Source: Gimesia fumaroli
GTDB taxonomy: Bacteria; Planctomycetota; Planctomycetia; Planctomycetales; Planctomycetaceae
Direction: 5' to 3'
Assembly: GCF_007754425.1 (NCBI RefSeq)
Contig: NZ_CP037452.1
Span: 806,001-870,000 of the forward strand
DNA: 64,000 nt
A model generated the notes under the pieces. The model did no database searches and was not told where the DNA came from. It was given only the letters and a program-made list of their open reading frames with translations. Below, in pieces: positions 25,801 through 33,442 of this stretch. The position numbers and the translations under genes were made by a program. Positions within the stretch are counted from its first letter, which is position 1; the number at the start of each line of letters is the position of its first letter.

Positions 25801-28072
25801 GAAACCGGCTCAAGTGGATCTGCAGAAACTTTCCAGCGATGAACTGGTCAAGCTGCAGTTACACAAGAATGACTGGTATGTCCGACAGTCGCGTCGCATT
25901 CTCCAGGAACGGGGGGCAGACCCGGAAGTCCACGCTCAGTTGGCTGAGATGGCATTCAACAATGATGATGTAACACGAAGGTTGCGTGCGTTGTGGACGC
26001 TGCATGTGACGGGCGGCCTCTCGGAACAGAAAGTTCTGCAGGCACTGAAAGATCCGAATGAATTTATGCGAGGCTGGGCGATTCAGCTGGCACTTGAAAC
26101 CGGAACTCCTTCCAGTGCGGTTCTGTCACAGTTGGCAGAGCTTGCGGTGAAAGATCCTTCTCCCGTCGTGCGGTTGTATCTGGGTTCCGCCGCGAATCGA
26201 TTGCCCCTGGATCAGCGTTGGGACATTTTGACGGGGCTGGTCAGCCATGCAGAAGATCAGAGCGATCACAATCTGCCTCTACTATACTGGTATGCGATTG
26301 AGCCTCTGGCACCGCATAATATGCAGCGGTCATTTGCATTGGCGAAAAACTCCCGGATTCCGTTAATTGAATCTTATACATTACGGCGGATTGCCGACAT
26401 CGGAACAGAAGAGGCGGTTGCATTCCTGGTTCAACAACTGGGAGAGGCAAAGACAGCCGACCGCCAGAGAGTCTTTCTGGATTCAATTAACAGCGCTCTG
26501 CGTGGACGCCGTAAATTTCCAATGCCTGAACCGTGGACAGCGGTCGGTAAGAAGTTGATCAATAGTCAGGACCCTTTGGTCCGATCACGGTCATTATCAT
26601 TGGCCGTGACTTTTGGCGATCCAGCGGCGATGCAACGTTTGAGAGAAATCGCAGTGGACCAAAAGAGTGATTTGGCAGGCCGCAAGGCGGCTTTGGCTTC
26701 TCTGCTGGGAGCACAAGACCCTCAACTGGTCCCGATTTTAATTGGTCTTTTGGATGAAAAGAATTTACGCCGCGAAGCACTGCGGGGTCTGGCCGGTTAT
26801 GCGGATGCAGAAACAGCGCCTGCGATTCTGAAACGCTATCCGCAGTTCGATTTGAACGAAAAGCGGGATGCACTCAATACGCTCGCCAGTCGATCCGATT
26901 ATGCACATCAGCTCGTGGCGGCTGTGGAAGCGAAAGAGATTCCATCGAAAGATCTGTCGGCGGAAATTATTCGTCAGTTAGGTAACCTGAAAGATAAAAG
27001 TCTGAACGAGAAAATTGGTAAGGTCTGGGGCATCGTGCGCGAGTCGGCGGCGGATAAGAAAAAACTGATCGCCAGCTATAAAAACATGCTTTCACGACCG
27101 CATCCAACGCCTGATCTGCATTTAGGACGGGCTGTGTTTGCGAAGACCTGCCAGCAGTGTCATAAGTTATTTGGAACGGGTGAATCGATTGGTCCGGAAC
27201 TAACTGGTTCCAACCGGGCCAACATGGATTATCTGTTATCCAATGTGATTGATCCGAGTGCCGTGATGGCGAAGGATTATCAGCCGGTGGTGATTGTGAC
27301 AGAGTCCGGGCGGATTGTAACCGGGATCATCAAGAAAGAAGATAAGAATGCGGTGACGGTCGCGACTGCCAATGAAACGGTGATCATTCCCCGTGATGAA
27401 ATCGATGAAATGAGCCTGAGTGATAAATCGATGATGCCCGACAATTTGTGGAAGCAGTTGAGCCGGGTTGAAGTGCGATCGCTGGTTGCTTATCTGGCGA
27501 GTTCGCAACAGGTGCCGATGCAGGCGACCAAAGATAATTTGAAACTGTTCTTTAACGGTCAGAATCTGACGGGCTGGACGGGGGACAGCCAGCTCTGGTC
27601 TGTTGAAAATGGCGAGATTGTGGGTCGTTCACCGGGCATCAAGCGGAACGAGTTTCTGGTGAGTGATCTGCGTGTCGGCGATTTTGAGTTGAAGGCCAAA
27701 GTCAAACTGACTCCGAATGCAGGCAACAGTGGAATTCAGTTCCGCAGCAGTCTGGAATCGGGCGGGCACGTCAAAGGGTATCAGGCGGACGTCGGCAAAG
27801 GCTGGTGGGGCAAGCTGTACGAAGAACATGGTCGCGGCCTGCTGTTTGAGAAATCAGGTGAGGAACATGTGCAGGAAGGGGAATGGAACGAGTATCGGAT
27901 TGTCGCCGTTGGTCCTCGGATTCGGACCTATATCAATGGAAAGCTCTGTACCGACCTGAATGATCCGCAAGGGGCGAAAGCGGGAATCATCGCATTCCAG
28001 ATTCATTCCGGCGGCCCGATGGAAGTGCGGTTCAAAGATCTGGAATTACAACTCGGGCCGATTGCCGATTAA
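22847..28072 (+). CDS. Giant secreted fusion: FG-GAP repeats, PVC-type dehydrogenase, HEAT, cytochrome c, DUF1080
   Basis: 1741 residues. A signal peptide ends near LCAAED. Residues about 25-400 hold VCBS/FG-GAP-like calcium-binding repeats (GDLNNDGHQDV, DVNGDGRADI, DVDGDGDQDV, DMDGDGIKDI). A beta-sandwich segment (about 420-580) follows. Residues 600-1000 form the Pirellula/Verrucomicrobium-type membrane-bound dehydrogenase propeller (VPEGFSVNLIAAEPDVQQP). HEAT-like repeats extend to about 1400, then a heme-binding domain with CQQCH near residue 1434, and a C-terminal DUF1080 domain (LKLFFNGQNLTGWT, NSGIQFRS). The chain could oxidise a sugar, pass electrons to a c-heme and hydrolyse the keto-glycoside outside the cell; this chain of roles is inference from domains. 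Start: ATG 22847 with AGGGGA six bases upstream; ATG 22841 abuts that site. Confidence 0.9.
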   Translation: MARYSLFLMLLACVAPLCAAEDYTVHQFDRMQLGTKFYSEGATFGDLNNDGHQDVIAGPYWYAGPKFETKHEFYPVKEWNVNGYSDNFFAYVHDVNKDNWQDIVIIGFPGKAAFWYANPQGKPGHWKKHLAHSVVDNESPTYIDLTGDGEPELVFHTAGQLGYAGPGKDPTKPWQFHPISPNLKYGRFTHGFGVGDVNGDGRADILEKNGWWEQPADFKKPGFWVRHPFKFTGAGGAQMYAYDVDGDGDQDVITSKAAHAYGLSWFENQKQDDEITFVEHVIMGSRPEENKYGVVFSQLHAVDLIDMDGDGIKDIVTGKRFWAHQGHDPGAKDPSVNYWFKIVRNKDGVDFLPFLINDKSGVGTQVVAGDVTGDKLPDLVVGNKSGTYLLVHKQQKVDKETWEKAQPKKYVPPKVSTKNELKPGEFYATNSKGKRVNVDFELGNLNDWISDGIAFQGQPAKGDTVHARRSDMRSNHQGQFWVGTYEFLEDKPMGTLTSASIKVNHPYASFYVGGGADDSTRVEIVDQATNKVITKASGRNNERMHQVLVDLSKYQGKEIFIRLVDQHRGGWGHINFDHFRFHDKKPARLAVVNSGAPPKTHTQKYDGLPGKKAAEVMTVPEGFSVNLIAAEPDVQQPIAMTIDDRGRLWVAESYAYPSKQPEGKGKDRILIFEDKDADGKFETRKIFKDKLNLVSGLEVGFGGVWVGQAPYLLFIPDKNGDDKPDAEPQVLLDGWHYEDTHETLNSFIWGPDGWLYGCHGVFTHSRVGKPGTPDDQRQPINAGIWRYHPTRHVFEVFAHGTSNPWGVDFNDQGQCFLTCCVIPHLFHVVQNARYRRQAGQHFNPYTYNDIKTIAKHRHWTGGQWNQSDRVASDLVGGGHAHAGAMIYLGGSWPEKYRNQLFMNNIHGARLNQDVLARKGSGYEGNFAPDFLLANDRSSQILYLRTGPDGQVYFIDWYDTNQCHHREFQKHDRSNGRIFRVAYKNAKPAQVDLQKLSSDELVKLQLHKNDWYVRQSRRILQERGADPEVHAQLAEMAFNNDDVTRRLRALWTLHVTGGLSEQKVLQALKDPNEFMRGWAIQLALETGTPSSAVLSQLAELAVKDPSPVVRLYLGSAANRLPLDQRWDILTGLVSHAEDQSDHNLPLLYWYAIEPLAPHNMQRSFALAKNSRIPLIESYTLRRIADIGTEEAVAFLVQQLGEAKTADRQRVFLDSINSALRGRRKFPMPEPWTAVGKKLINSQDPLVRSRSLSLAVTFGDPAAMQRLREIAVDQKSDLAGRKAALASLLGAQDPQLVPILIGLLDEKNLRREALRGLAGYADAETAPAILKRYPQFDLNEKRDALNTLASRSDYAHQLVAAVEAKEIPSKDLSAEIIRQLGNLKDKSLNEKIGKVWGIVRESAADKKKLIASYKNMLSRPHPTPDLHLGRAVFAKTCQQCHKLFGTGESIGPELTGSNRANMDYLLSNVIDPSAVMAKDYQPVVIVTESGRIVTGIIKKEDKNAVTVATANETVIIPRDEIDEMSLSDKSMMPDNLWKQLSRVEVRSLVAYLASSQQVPMQATKDNLKLFFNGQNLTGWTGDSQLWSVENGEIVGRSPGIKRNEFLVSDLRVGDFELKAKVKLTPNAGNSGIQFRSSLESGGHVKGYQADVGKGWWGKLYEEHGRGLLFEKSGEEHVQEGEWNEYRIVAVGPRIRTYINGKLCTDLNDPQGAKAGIIAFQIHSGGPMEVRFKDLELQLGPIAD

Positions 28073-28091
28073 CGAACGAGCAGGCTGGTTC

Positions 28092-28598
28092 TCAGGGTGC
28101 TGTGGGGGACCAGCCTGTGGAATTCCACCTGGTATCGACATTGATGCGCCGCAGATAGGCACTGAGTTGTCCTGCGTGATGCTGCACGTGTCGTAGATTG
28201 TAGATGTGCAGTTCTCCCCGCGTGAGTTGGGACAGCCAGTAGAAACCGGCAGACTGTTTGAGCGACGCTTCATTCTCTGCGGCAATCGTCTCACGCATTT
28301 TCTGAAGACAGGCCTGCAAATAGTCGGAAACGAGTGCCTGTGTGATGGGGTGATTCGTTTTCGGTTTAAACCAGTTCTCATTGAACTCGTTGTGAAACTC
28401 TCTCAGCTGAAAACTGTCGTTGTCGGGAGAGAGGTACAGGTCTACGTAACAGAGCGTATGATAGGCAACATGTCCGAATTCCATGTTGGCTATGCGATTT
28501 TCCCAGCGATCAGGCGGGCAACTCTGAATGCATTCATTCAACATACTGAGCGCCGCTTCAAACTGTCCTGTAATGCTGGTCTTAATGTATTCAAGCAT
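28092..28598 (-). CDS. DinB-like four-helix protein
   Basis: 168 residues from ATG 28598, which has AAGGAAGG four bases upstream; a longer frame adds six residues. The DinB/YfiT-type four-helix bundle is suggested by a first metal-ligand His in FGHVAYHTLCY and a later pair in LRHVQHHAGQLSAYLR. Family members are metal-dependent and include thiol transferases (bacillithiol or mycothiol S-transferases) and proteins of unknown function. It follows the isomerase gene on the same strand with ten bases between, so the two are probably co-transcribed. The substrate is unknown. Confidence 0.8.
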   Translation of the reverse strand: MLEYIKTSITGQFEAALSMLNECIQSCPPDRWENRIANMEFGHVAYHTLCYVDLYLSPDNDSFQLREFHNEFNENWFKPKTNHPITQALVSDYLQACLQKMRETIAAENEASLKQSAGFYWLSQLTRGELHIYNLRHVQHHAGQLSAYLRRINVDTRWNSTGWSPTAP

Positions 28599-28608
28599 GG
28601 AACCTTCC

Positions 28609-29445
28609 TTACTCAAAGAAACCGCACTCTCTTAAATACAGCACGCTCTGTTTCACGCGATTGTGATGTTCTTCCAGTGTGAGTTCAGGCTCCCCTTCGA
28701 TGCCTTCGATCTCCAGGCTGTAGGGGCCTTCAAAATTATGATCTTCCAGAATGAAACGGACTTTGAGAAAATCGACGCCCCCCGCTTCGCCGAGTGTCGT
28801 GAAATTCCAGTCTTTGTATTTGCAGTAGGAATCTTTCAGATGGACGTGTTTCACATAGTGGACCACTTCATGCAGCGATTCCAGAACGTTGGCATGTTTG
28901 TTGTAATAGTTGATGTTGCCCGTATCAAAGTTAAGCCTTAAGTGGGGATGATCCAGATCCTGCATCGCGCGAAGCATGCCGGCTGCATTCACGCAAATTC
29001 CCGGGTGGGTTTCGAAGCAGTAAGTGATTCCTTTCGAGGCGGAATAATCTCCGATCTCACGCAAGTTTTTGTAGAGATCCTCTCTCTGTGATTCCTGCTC
29101 AATTTCTCCGGCACCGCCAACGACCAGTTTGACTCCCAGCAGATGTGCCAGGTCGAGTTTCTGTTTTGTGATTGAGACAATCTCGGGGTCGAGCGGATTT
29201 CCACTGGTAATGTTACAGCTGGAAAGTTTGACGTGATGTTTTTTCAGGAGGTCTTTCACTTGCTCCACGTTGTCGGCTGTGGACGCATTGGTGAGCAGGG
29301 GCGTTTCTTTGAAGAACGAAGGAACACCATGGTTTTTGATATTCAGTTCCAGGTGGGACAGCCCGGCATCATGGATGTGTTCGATTGCAGCGATGGGACC
29401 AAAGCGACCATAGGAATTTGTCAAACAGGAGACAAGAGCGGCCAT
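28609..29445 (-). CDS. Sugar phosphate isomerase/epimerase (AP endonuclease 2-like TIM barrel)
   Basis: 278 residues. Typical segments are LSHLELNIKNHG, YCFETHPGICVN, LRLNFDTGNINYY, VKHVHLKDSY and GPYSLEIEGIEG, which supply the Glu/Asp/His metal site of xylose-isomerase-like barrels. Related enzymes isomerise or epimerise sugars, or act on keto-sugars and inosose. Start: ATG 29445; a TTG at 29466 would add seven basic residues. Downstream is the DinB-like gene. Being next to the giant dehydrogenase/DUF1080 gene suggests a shared sugar pathway, but the genes converge, so co-regulation is unproven. Confidence 0.88.
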   Translation of the reverse strand: MAALVSCLTNSYGRFGPIAAIEHIHDAGLSHLELNIKNHGVPSFFKETPLLTNASTADNVEQVKDLLKKHHVKLSSCNITSGNPLDPEIVSITKQKLDLAHLLGVKLVVGGAGEIEQESQREDLYKNLREIGDYSASKGITYCFETHPGICVNAAGMLRAMQDLDHPHLRLNFDTGNINYYNKHANVLESLHEVVHYVKHVHLKDSYCKYKDWNFTTLGEAGGVDFLKVRFILEDHNFEGPYSLEIEGIEGEPELTLEEHHNRVKQSVLYLRECGFFE

Positions 29446-29593
29446 GCGTTTTACTTTCTCTAACAAGGAACTTCAAACAGTTATTGCAGTACTGCTATTA
29501 GAATGTTACTTTGACCCAGCATCAAATTCAAAGCCACTTGGCCAAAGTCCCTGATCCGGGCTGCCTCTTTAGAGGCATGGAAGAGGTTTTCTC

Positions 29594-31354
29594 ATGGTTG
29601 AGACCCAGGAACAACTGAAAACGGCATTATCGCACCATCAATCGGGCGAACTGGATCAGGCAGAACAGATCTACCTGAGCGTGCTGAAGTCTGATGCCCA
29701 GCATTGGGAAGCCATGTATTATCTGGGGACGTTGCAATTGCAACGTGGGGAACTGGATCAGAGCATTACCAATTTTCTCAAAGTGACCCAGTTACAGCCT
29801 GAGTTGCCAGACGTGCACAATAATTTAGGCGTTGCCTACCATGCTGCCGGCAAGTGGCAGGAGTCGGGCCAGTCGTTTGAGCAGGCACTGCGGATTAATC
29901 CTCACTATGAACGTGCTTATTTCAACCTGGGGTCATTGTTGGAAAGCCGCAGTTTATTTACGGAAGCAGCGAAGTGCTATCGGAAATCATACGACTTAAA
30001 CAAAGAGAATCTGGAAACCTATCAGAAGCTGGCTGATGTGCTCAAGTTGGCAGGCGACTGGGCTGAGGCGGGAGCAATCTATCGAGAACTGTTGGGAATA
30101 CATCCTGATGATTTTAATCTGGCGATGAAACTGGCATACGTGCTGGTATTGCAACGACAGTATCACGACGCGATTCAATTATATGAGTCGATGTTAAAGA
30201 CGCATCCGGAACATTATCAGATTCTGGTGAGTTTGAGTTACGTGTATGAATCGATGGGAAATATCCAAGCGGCCATTCAGTCTGCGGAACGTTCGATTCA
30301 AGTGGCGCCCGTCCAGCCCGAAGGATATAACAATCTGGGAAATGCGCTCAAATTGAAGCATGATATTGCAGGAGCCTGCGAGAATTTCAAGAAAGCGATT
30401 AGCCTGCGTCCCGATTTTGCGATGGCCGAGTTCAATCTGGCGACCACTTATATGCTGGATGGAGATCTGGCAGCAGGCTGGCGGGGCTATGAACGGCGCG
30501 CCGATATTGGCCCGGCACCGCGCGTGGTTTATGCGGGACCAAGTTGGCAGGGAGAGCCTTTAGCCGGCAAATCGATTTTCCTCTGGTGCGAACAGGGATT
30601 TGGAGACACGTTTTTGTTTGTGCGGTTTGCAATTGAATTGAAGCGGCAGGGAGCCGCGCAGGTTCTGTTGCTCTGTCAGACCGAACTGGCGGCGCTGCTG
30701 CAATCGATTCCCGAGATTGACCAGATTCTGATTGAGGGAAATGAAATTCCCGAATACGACTATCAGTCGGCGTTACTAAGCATTCCCCGTTATCTGGAAA
30801 CCAGTCAGGAAACCATCCCCGTCGATGTGCCCTTTTTTGTTCCCCCAGCTGAACGGCGGCAATATTGGCATGACGTCCTGTCTGAATATGAAGGCAAGAA
30901 GATCGGTTTGAACTGGAGCGGCAATCTCAATTTTCCCAAGGATGAGTTTCGCTCGATACCATTAGAGACGTTTTTGCCCCTGGGTAAAGTCCCGGGCATA
31001 CAACTTGTCAGTCTGCAGCAGGTCAACGGACTGGATCAGATTGCACCTTTACAGACATCTTGGAATCTATTGCAACCAGGAGCAGAGTACGAGGCAGAAA
31101 CTGGTAACTTTACGGAGGTCGCGGCTTTGATTCAAAATTTGGACCTTGTGATTACCAGCGATACGGCGGTAGCACATCTGGCAGGTTGTTTAGGTGTCCC
31201 GGTCTGGATTCTGGTCTCTCAGCTTCCTGAATGGCGGTGGTTGCTCGACCGAACAGACAGTCCCTGGTACCCAACGGCCCGATTGTTTCGTCAGGCAGAC
31301 CTGGGAGAATGGGAGCCTGCGATTTTAGAAGTGAAAGCGGCTCTGGAGGCATGA
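29594..31354 (+). CDS. TPR protein with glycosyltransferase-like C-terminus
   Basis: 586 residues. Residues 1-300 contain about eight or nine tetratricopeptide repeats (PDVHNNLGVAYHAAGKWQES, NPHYERAYFNLGSLLESR and others). The C-terminal 280 residues resemble the GT-B-type domain often fused to TPRs (IFLWCEQGFGDTFLFVRF, KKIGLNWSGN, NLDLVITSDTAVAHLAGCLG, LPEWRWLLDRTDSPWYP), related to heptosyltransferase and O-GlcNAc-transferase-like enzymes. It may glycosylate a protein or a surface glycan; the acceptor is unknown. No signal peptide, so cytoplasmic. Start: ATG 29594 with GGAAGAGG seven bases upstream. Confidence 0.85.
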   Translation: MVETQEQLKTALSHHQSGELDQAEQIYLSVLKSDAQHWEAMYYLGTLQLQRGELDQSITNFLKVTQLQPELPDVHNNLGVAYHAAGKWQESGQSFEQALRINPHYERAYFNLGSLLESRSLFTEAAKCYRKSYDLNKENLETYQKLADVLKLAGDWAEAGAIYRELLGIHPDDFNLAMKLAYVLVLQRQYHDAIQLYESMLKTHPEHYQILVSLSYVYESMGNIQAAIQSAERSIQVAPVQPEGYNNLGNALKLKHDIAGACENFKKAISLRPDFAMAEFNLATTYMLDGDLAAGWRGYERRADIGPAPRVVYAGPSWQGEPLAGKSIFLWCEQGFGDTFLFVRFAIELKRQGAAQVLLLCQTELAALLQSIPEIDQILIEGNEIPEYDYQSALLSIPRYLETSQETIPVDVPFFVPPAERRQYWHDVLSEYEGKKIGLNWSGNLNFPKDEFRSIPLETFLPLGKVPGIQLVSLQQVNGLDQIAPLQTSWNLLQPGAEYEAETGNFTEVAALIQNLDLVITSDTAVAHLAGCLGVPVWILVSQLPEWRWLLDRTDSPWYPTARLFRQADLGEWEPAILEVKAALEA

Positions 31355-31747
31355 GTCATCGGTTTTGTGCCGGCAATTCTGCTTGAATCTTAAAAGGAGG
31401 ACTAAACCTCTGCTTCTGTTCAGCAAGTTCCCCCTATCAATCTAAGGCATTATCTGGCCTGGGCTTTCGTGTTTGCATTTTGTCTGAAACTGCGATGAGA
31501 AGTAATCGGTTATTCCGTTTGGGGTGATTGTATCTGATGTCATACTGGCCACTCGGGAGTCACTTCGTATCGTAATTTGACGATGAATTCTTTTGAGGCT
31601 AAATTTAAGTTATCTCTTTCCCTGAAACTCCCCGGCAGCATTTCTTGAGTCATCGCTATTCTGCAAAGATGTTAGGATTTCACTTTATGAATTCCTGGCA
31701 GCTTCGATCAGTTTTCTATTTTAGTACGTTTAAAAAGAGCAAGTTCC
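31355..31747. other. Intergenic region, nothing identified
   Basis: About 390 bases between the TPR gene and the PilZ-like gene. A GGAGG at about 31395 is not followed by a start codon. I see no hairpin with a T-run, no promoter of note and no credible reading frame. Confidence 0.5.
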
Positions 31748-32251
31748 ATGGGGCAAATCTTAAGTGCATGCGAGAGAGAAGTCACGACACGCGATCTGGA
31801 AGAGGTCAGAGCACCAGGGTTTAAATTTGACAAACGCGAAGCGTTCTTGCGCGAAACAAAAAAATTCCCCTGTTTGCGACGGATTCCCGAGTTGAATAAA
31901 CTGGCCGATACGATTGTCGCCAGCTGGTATCTGGAGCCTGCTACCATCAGTAGCCGTAAATGGCATCGCATTCCTCTGGAGCGTTCGATTGGTCTGGCGA
32001 TGGTCAATTCCAAAACCCGAAAACTGGAATCCGATATCGAAGTTGTGGAAGGCCGCAACCTTTCGATCGAGGGGATTTCCTTTTCACATCATTCCCCCAT
32101 CTATTCACGTGAAGTTGCCGTAACCTTTGATTTGAAAAAATCGGTGAAGGAATTTCTCGTTGTCCGTCTGGCCTGGAGTCGCTTTTCTGAAAATCAGACG
32201 TTTCAGAGTGGGGGCAAATTCCTGTATCAGACGAAACTGAAGGTCGGTTAA
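31748..32251 (+). CDS. PilZ-like domain protein
   Basis: 167 residues. An RxxxR motif (RKWHR, near residue 74) is followed about 35 residues later by NLSIEGISF, which fits the second PilZ motif (D/N)xSxxG. The remaining strands (REVAVTFDL, KEFLVVRLAWSRF) fit a small beta-barrel. PilZ domains bind cyclic di-GMP and control motility, secretion or adhesion. The first 60 residues are not recognised. The spacing between the two motifs is longer than the usual 20-30 residues, so this assignment is tentative. No signal peptide. The gene stands alone. Confidence 0.5.
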   Translation: MGQILSACEREVTTRDLEEVRAPGFKFDKREAFLRETKKFPCLRRIPELNKLADTIVASWYLEPATISSRKWHRIPLERSIGLAMVNSKTRKLESDIEVVEGRNLSIEGISFSHHSPIYSREVAVTFDLKKSVKEFLVVRLAWSRFSENQTFQSGGKFLYQTKLKVG

Positions 32252-32284
32252 GCAGTTGATAGACTGAATTCAATTTGTCCGATA

Positions 32285-33130
32285 TCAGTTCCATTTCGCC
32301 AGTTCTGCATGAACTTTTTGCAGCATCAGTTTGATATCGTCCTGTTCGGAAATGGGACAGCTCTTCAAGCAGCTTTCAAGCAGTTCCACAGCCAGACTCA
32401 GTTGTTTGGTTTTAAAACTCAGCGCTGCCAGATCTTTTTTGTGTTTGTTCGACAGCGGGCTGAGTGCAAACAGACGTCGTTGTACATTCCAGGCTTTCTG
32501 ATAATCCTGGCGTTCTTCGTGGATGCGTTTGAGATTAATCAGTATGCGAACGATTATTTCCCGATGACTGGCTGGCTTTAAGAGCCTGAGAAGCTGGTTG
32601 TGGGGAAAATCTCCCAGTTCAGCCAATCGCTCGACGCACTCCTGTTCGTTATAGATGGCTCCTTTGGCATAAGGATCAACGAATAAGGGACCCGCATGAG
32701 TTTCGTATCGCACAAGGAACTGGATGGGCGCAGCGACTCCATGAATCTCAATCCCCAGTTCTTTTCCTACTGCCATATAAATGAGGGAAAGTGAAATTGG
32801 CAGTCCCTGTTTTGTTTCGAGGACATGGTTCAGGTAGCTGCCTTCCGGCTGATGATAGCAGGTAGCGTTCCCCTTGAGTCCATACTGTTTTGCCAGGCAG
32901 TCGACAAAATTTTGCACAAGTGTTCGATCATCGTTAGCCAGTGCAACACGGCCGGAAAGTTCGCAGGCCCGTGAGCGAATCCAGATCAGAGTGGGTTCAA
33001 ACTGCAGGTCAGGCTGATCATCGCGGGCCAGTTCGAGGGCGGCGATCGTCAGATCGATGTAATTATCATGGTGCAGGAGTTTTGAAAATTCCTGATCCTG
33101 TTTGAATTGTAAAATGTGTGAGATGTCCAT
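32285..33130 (-). CDS. SirB1-like (transglutaminase-like fold) protein with TPR end
   Basis: 281 residues. The middle has the SirB1 signature GSYLNHVLETKQGLPISLSLIYMAV (given here in parts: GSYLNHVLE, GLPISLSLIY) and ends in VRYETHAGPLFVDPYAKGA. The family usually has a GHF-type His after the long helix; here the corresponding place reads APIQFLVRY, so that His is missing. The last 80 residues look like two or three TPR units (QDYQKAWNVQRRLFAL, KQLSLAVELLESCL). The function of SirB1-like proteins is poorly known. Cytoplasmic. Confidence 0.8.
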   Translation of the reverse strand: MDISHILQFKQDQEFSKLLHHDNYIDLTIAALELARDDQPDLQFEPTLIWIRSRACELSGRVALANDDRTLVQNFVDCLAKQYGLKGNATCYHQPEGSYLNHVLETKQGLPISLSLIYMAVGKELGIEIHGVAAPIQFLVRYETHAGPLFVDPYAKGAIYNEQECVERLAELGDFPHNQLLRLLKPASHREIIVRILINLKRIHEERQDYQKAWNVQRRLFALSPLSNKHKKDLAALSFKTKQLSLAVELLESCLKSCPISEQDDIKLMLQKVHAELAKWN

Positions 33131-33199
33131 TGAAAGACAGGCTTAGTTTCGAGGTCAAGGGGAGGGCGTGTCGGAAGTAAAATCAATCAGAGGCGCGTT

Positions 33200-33285
33200 T
33201 ATAATACGATTCTTGTAACTGATTTAAAGGAGTTGTATCAATGTCATTATTTCTGTGTACAGGGGAAATTTCCGGCATTTTGTAA
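33200..33285 (+). promoter_or_regulatory. Candidate tyrS promoter and 14-residue leader peptide
   Basis: A perfect TATAAT lies at 33200-33205 without a clear -35. About 36 bases later an ATG (33241) follows an excellent ribosome binding site (AAAGGAG at 33226-33232, eight bases upstream) and opens a 14-codon frame, MSLFLCTGEISGIL, ending at 33285. tyrS begins 157 bases further on. The arrangement is that of a leader peptide, but it contains no tyrosine and I found no clear T-box or attenuator hairpin, so any control mechanism is unknown. Confidence 0.4.
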
Positions 33286-33442
33286 ATACCACAAGATTAC
33301 GTCATCGATTTGCTCTACAGCATGATTTACTGTTCGCATCAACCAGGGCTTCTCAGGACGGACATTGATTGTTCAAATCGTTGCCAAATTAACAACTTCG
33401 AGTCGGCTGCATAGATTGACGCTCGTGGCATGAGTCGACAAA

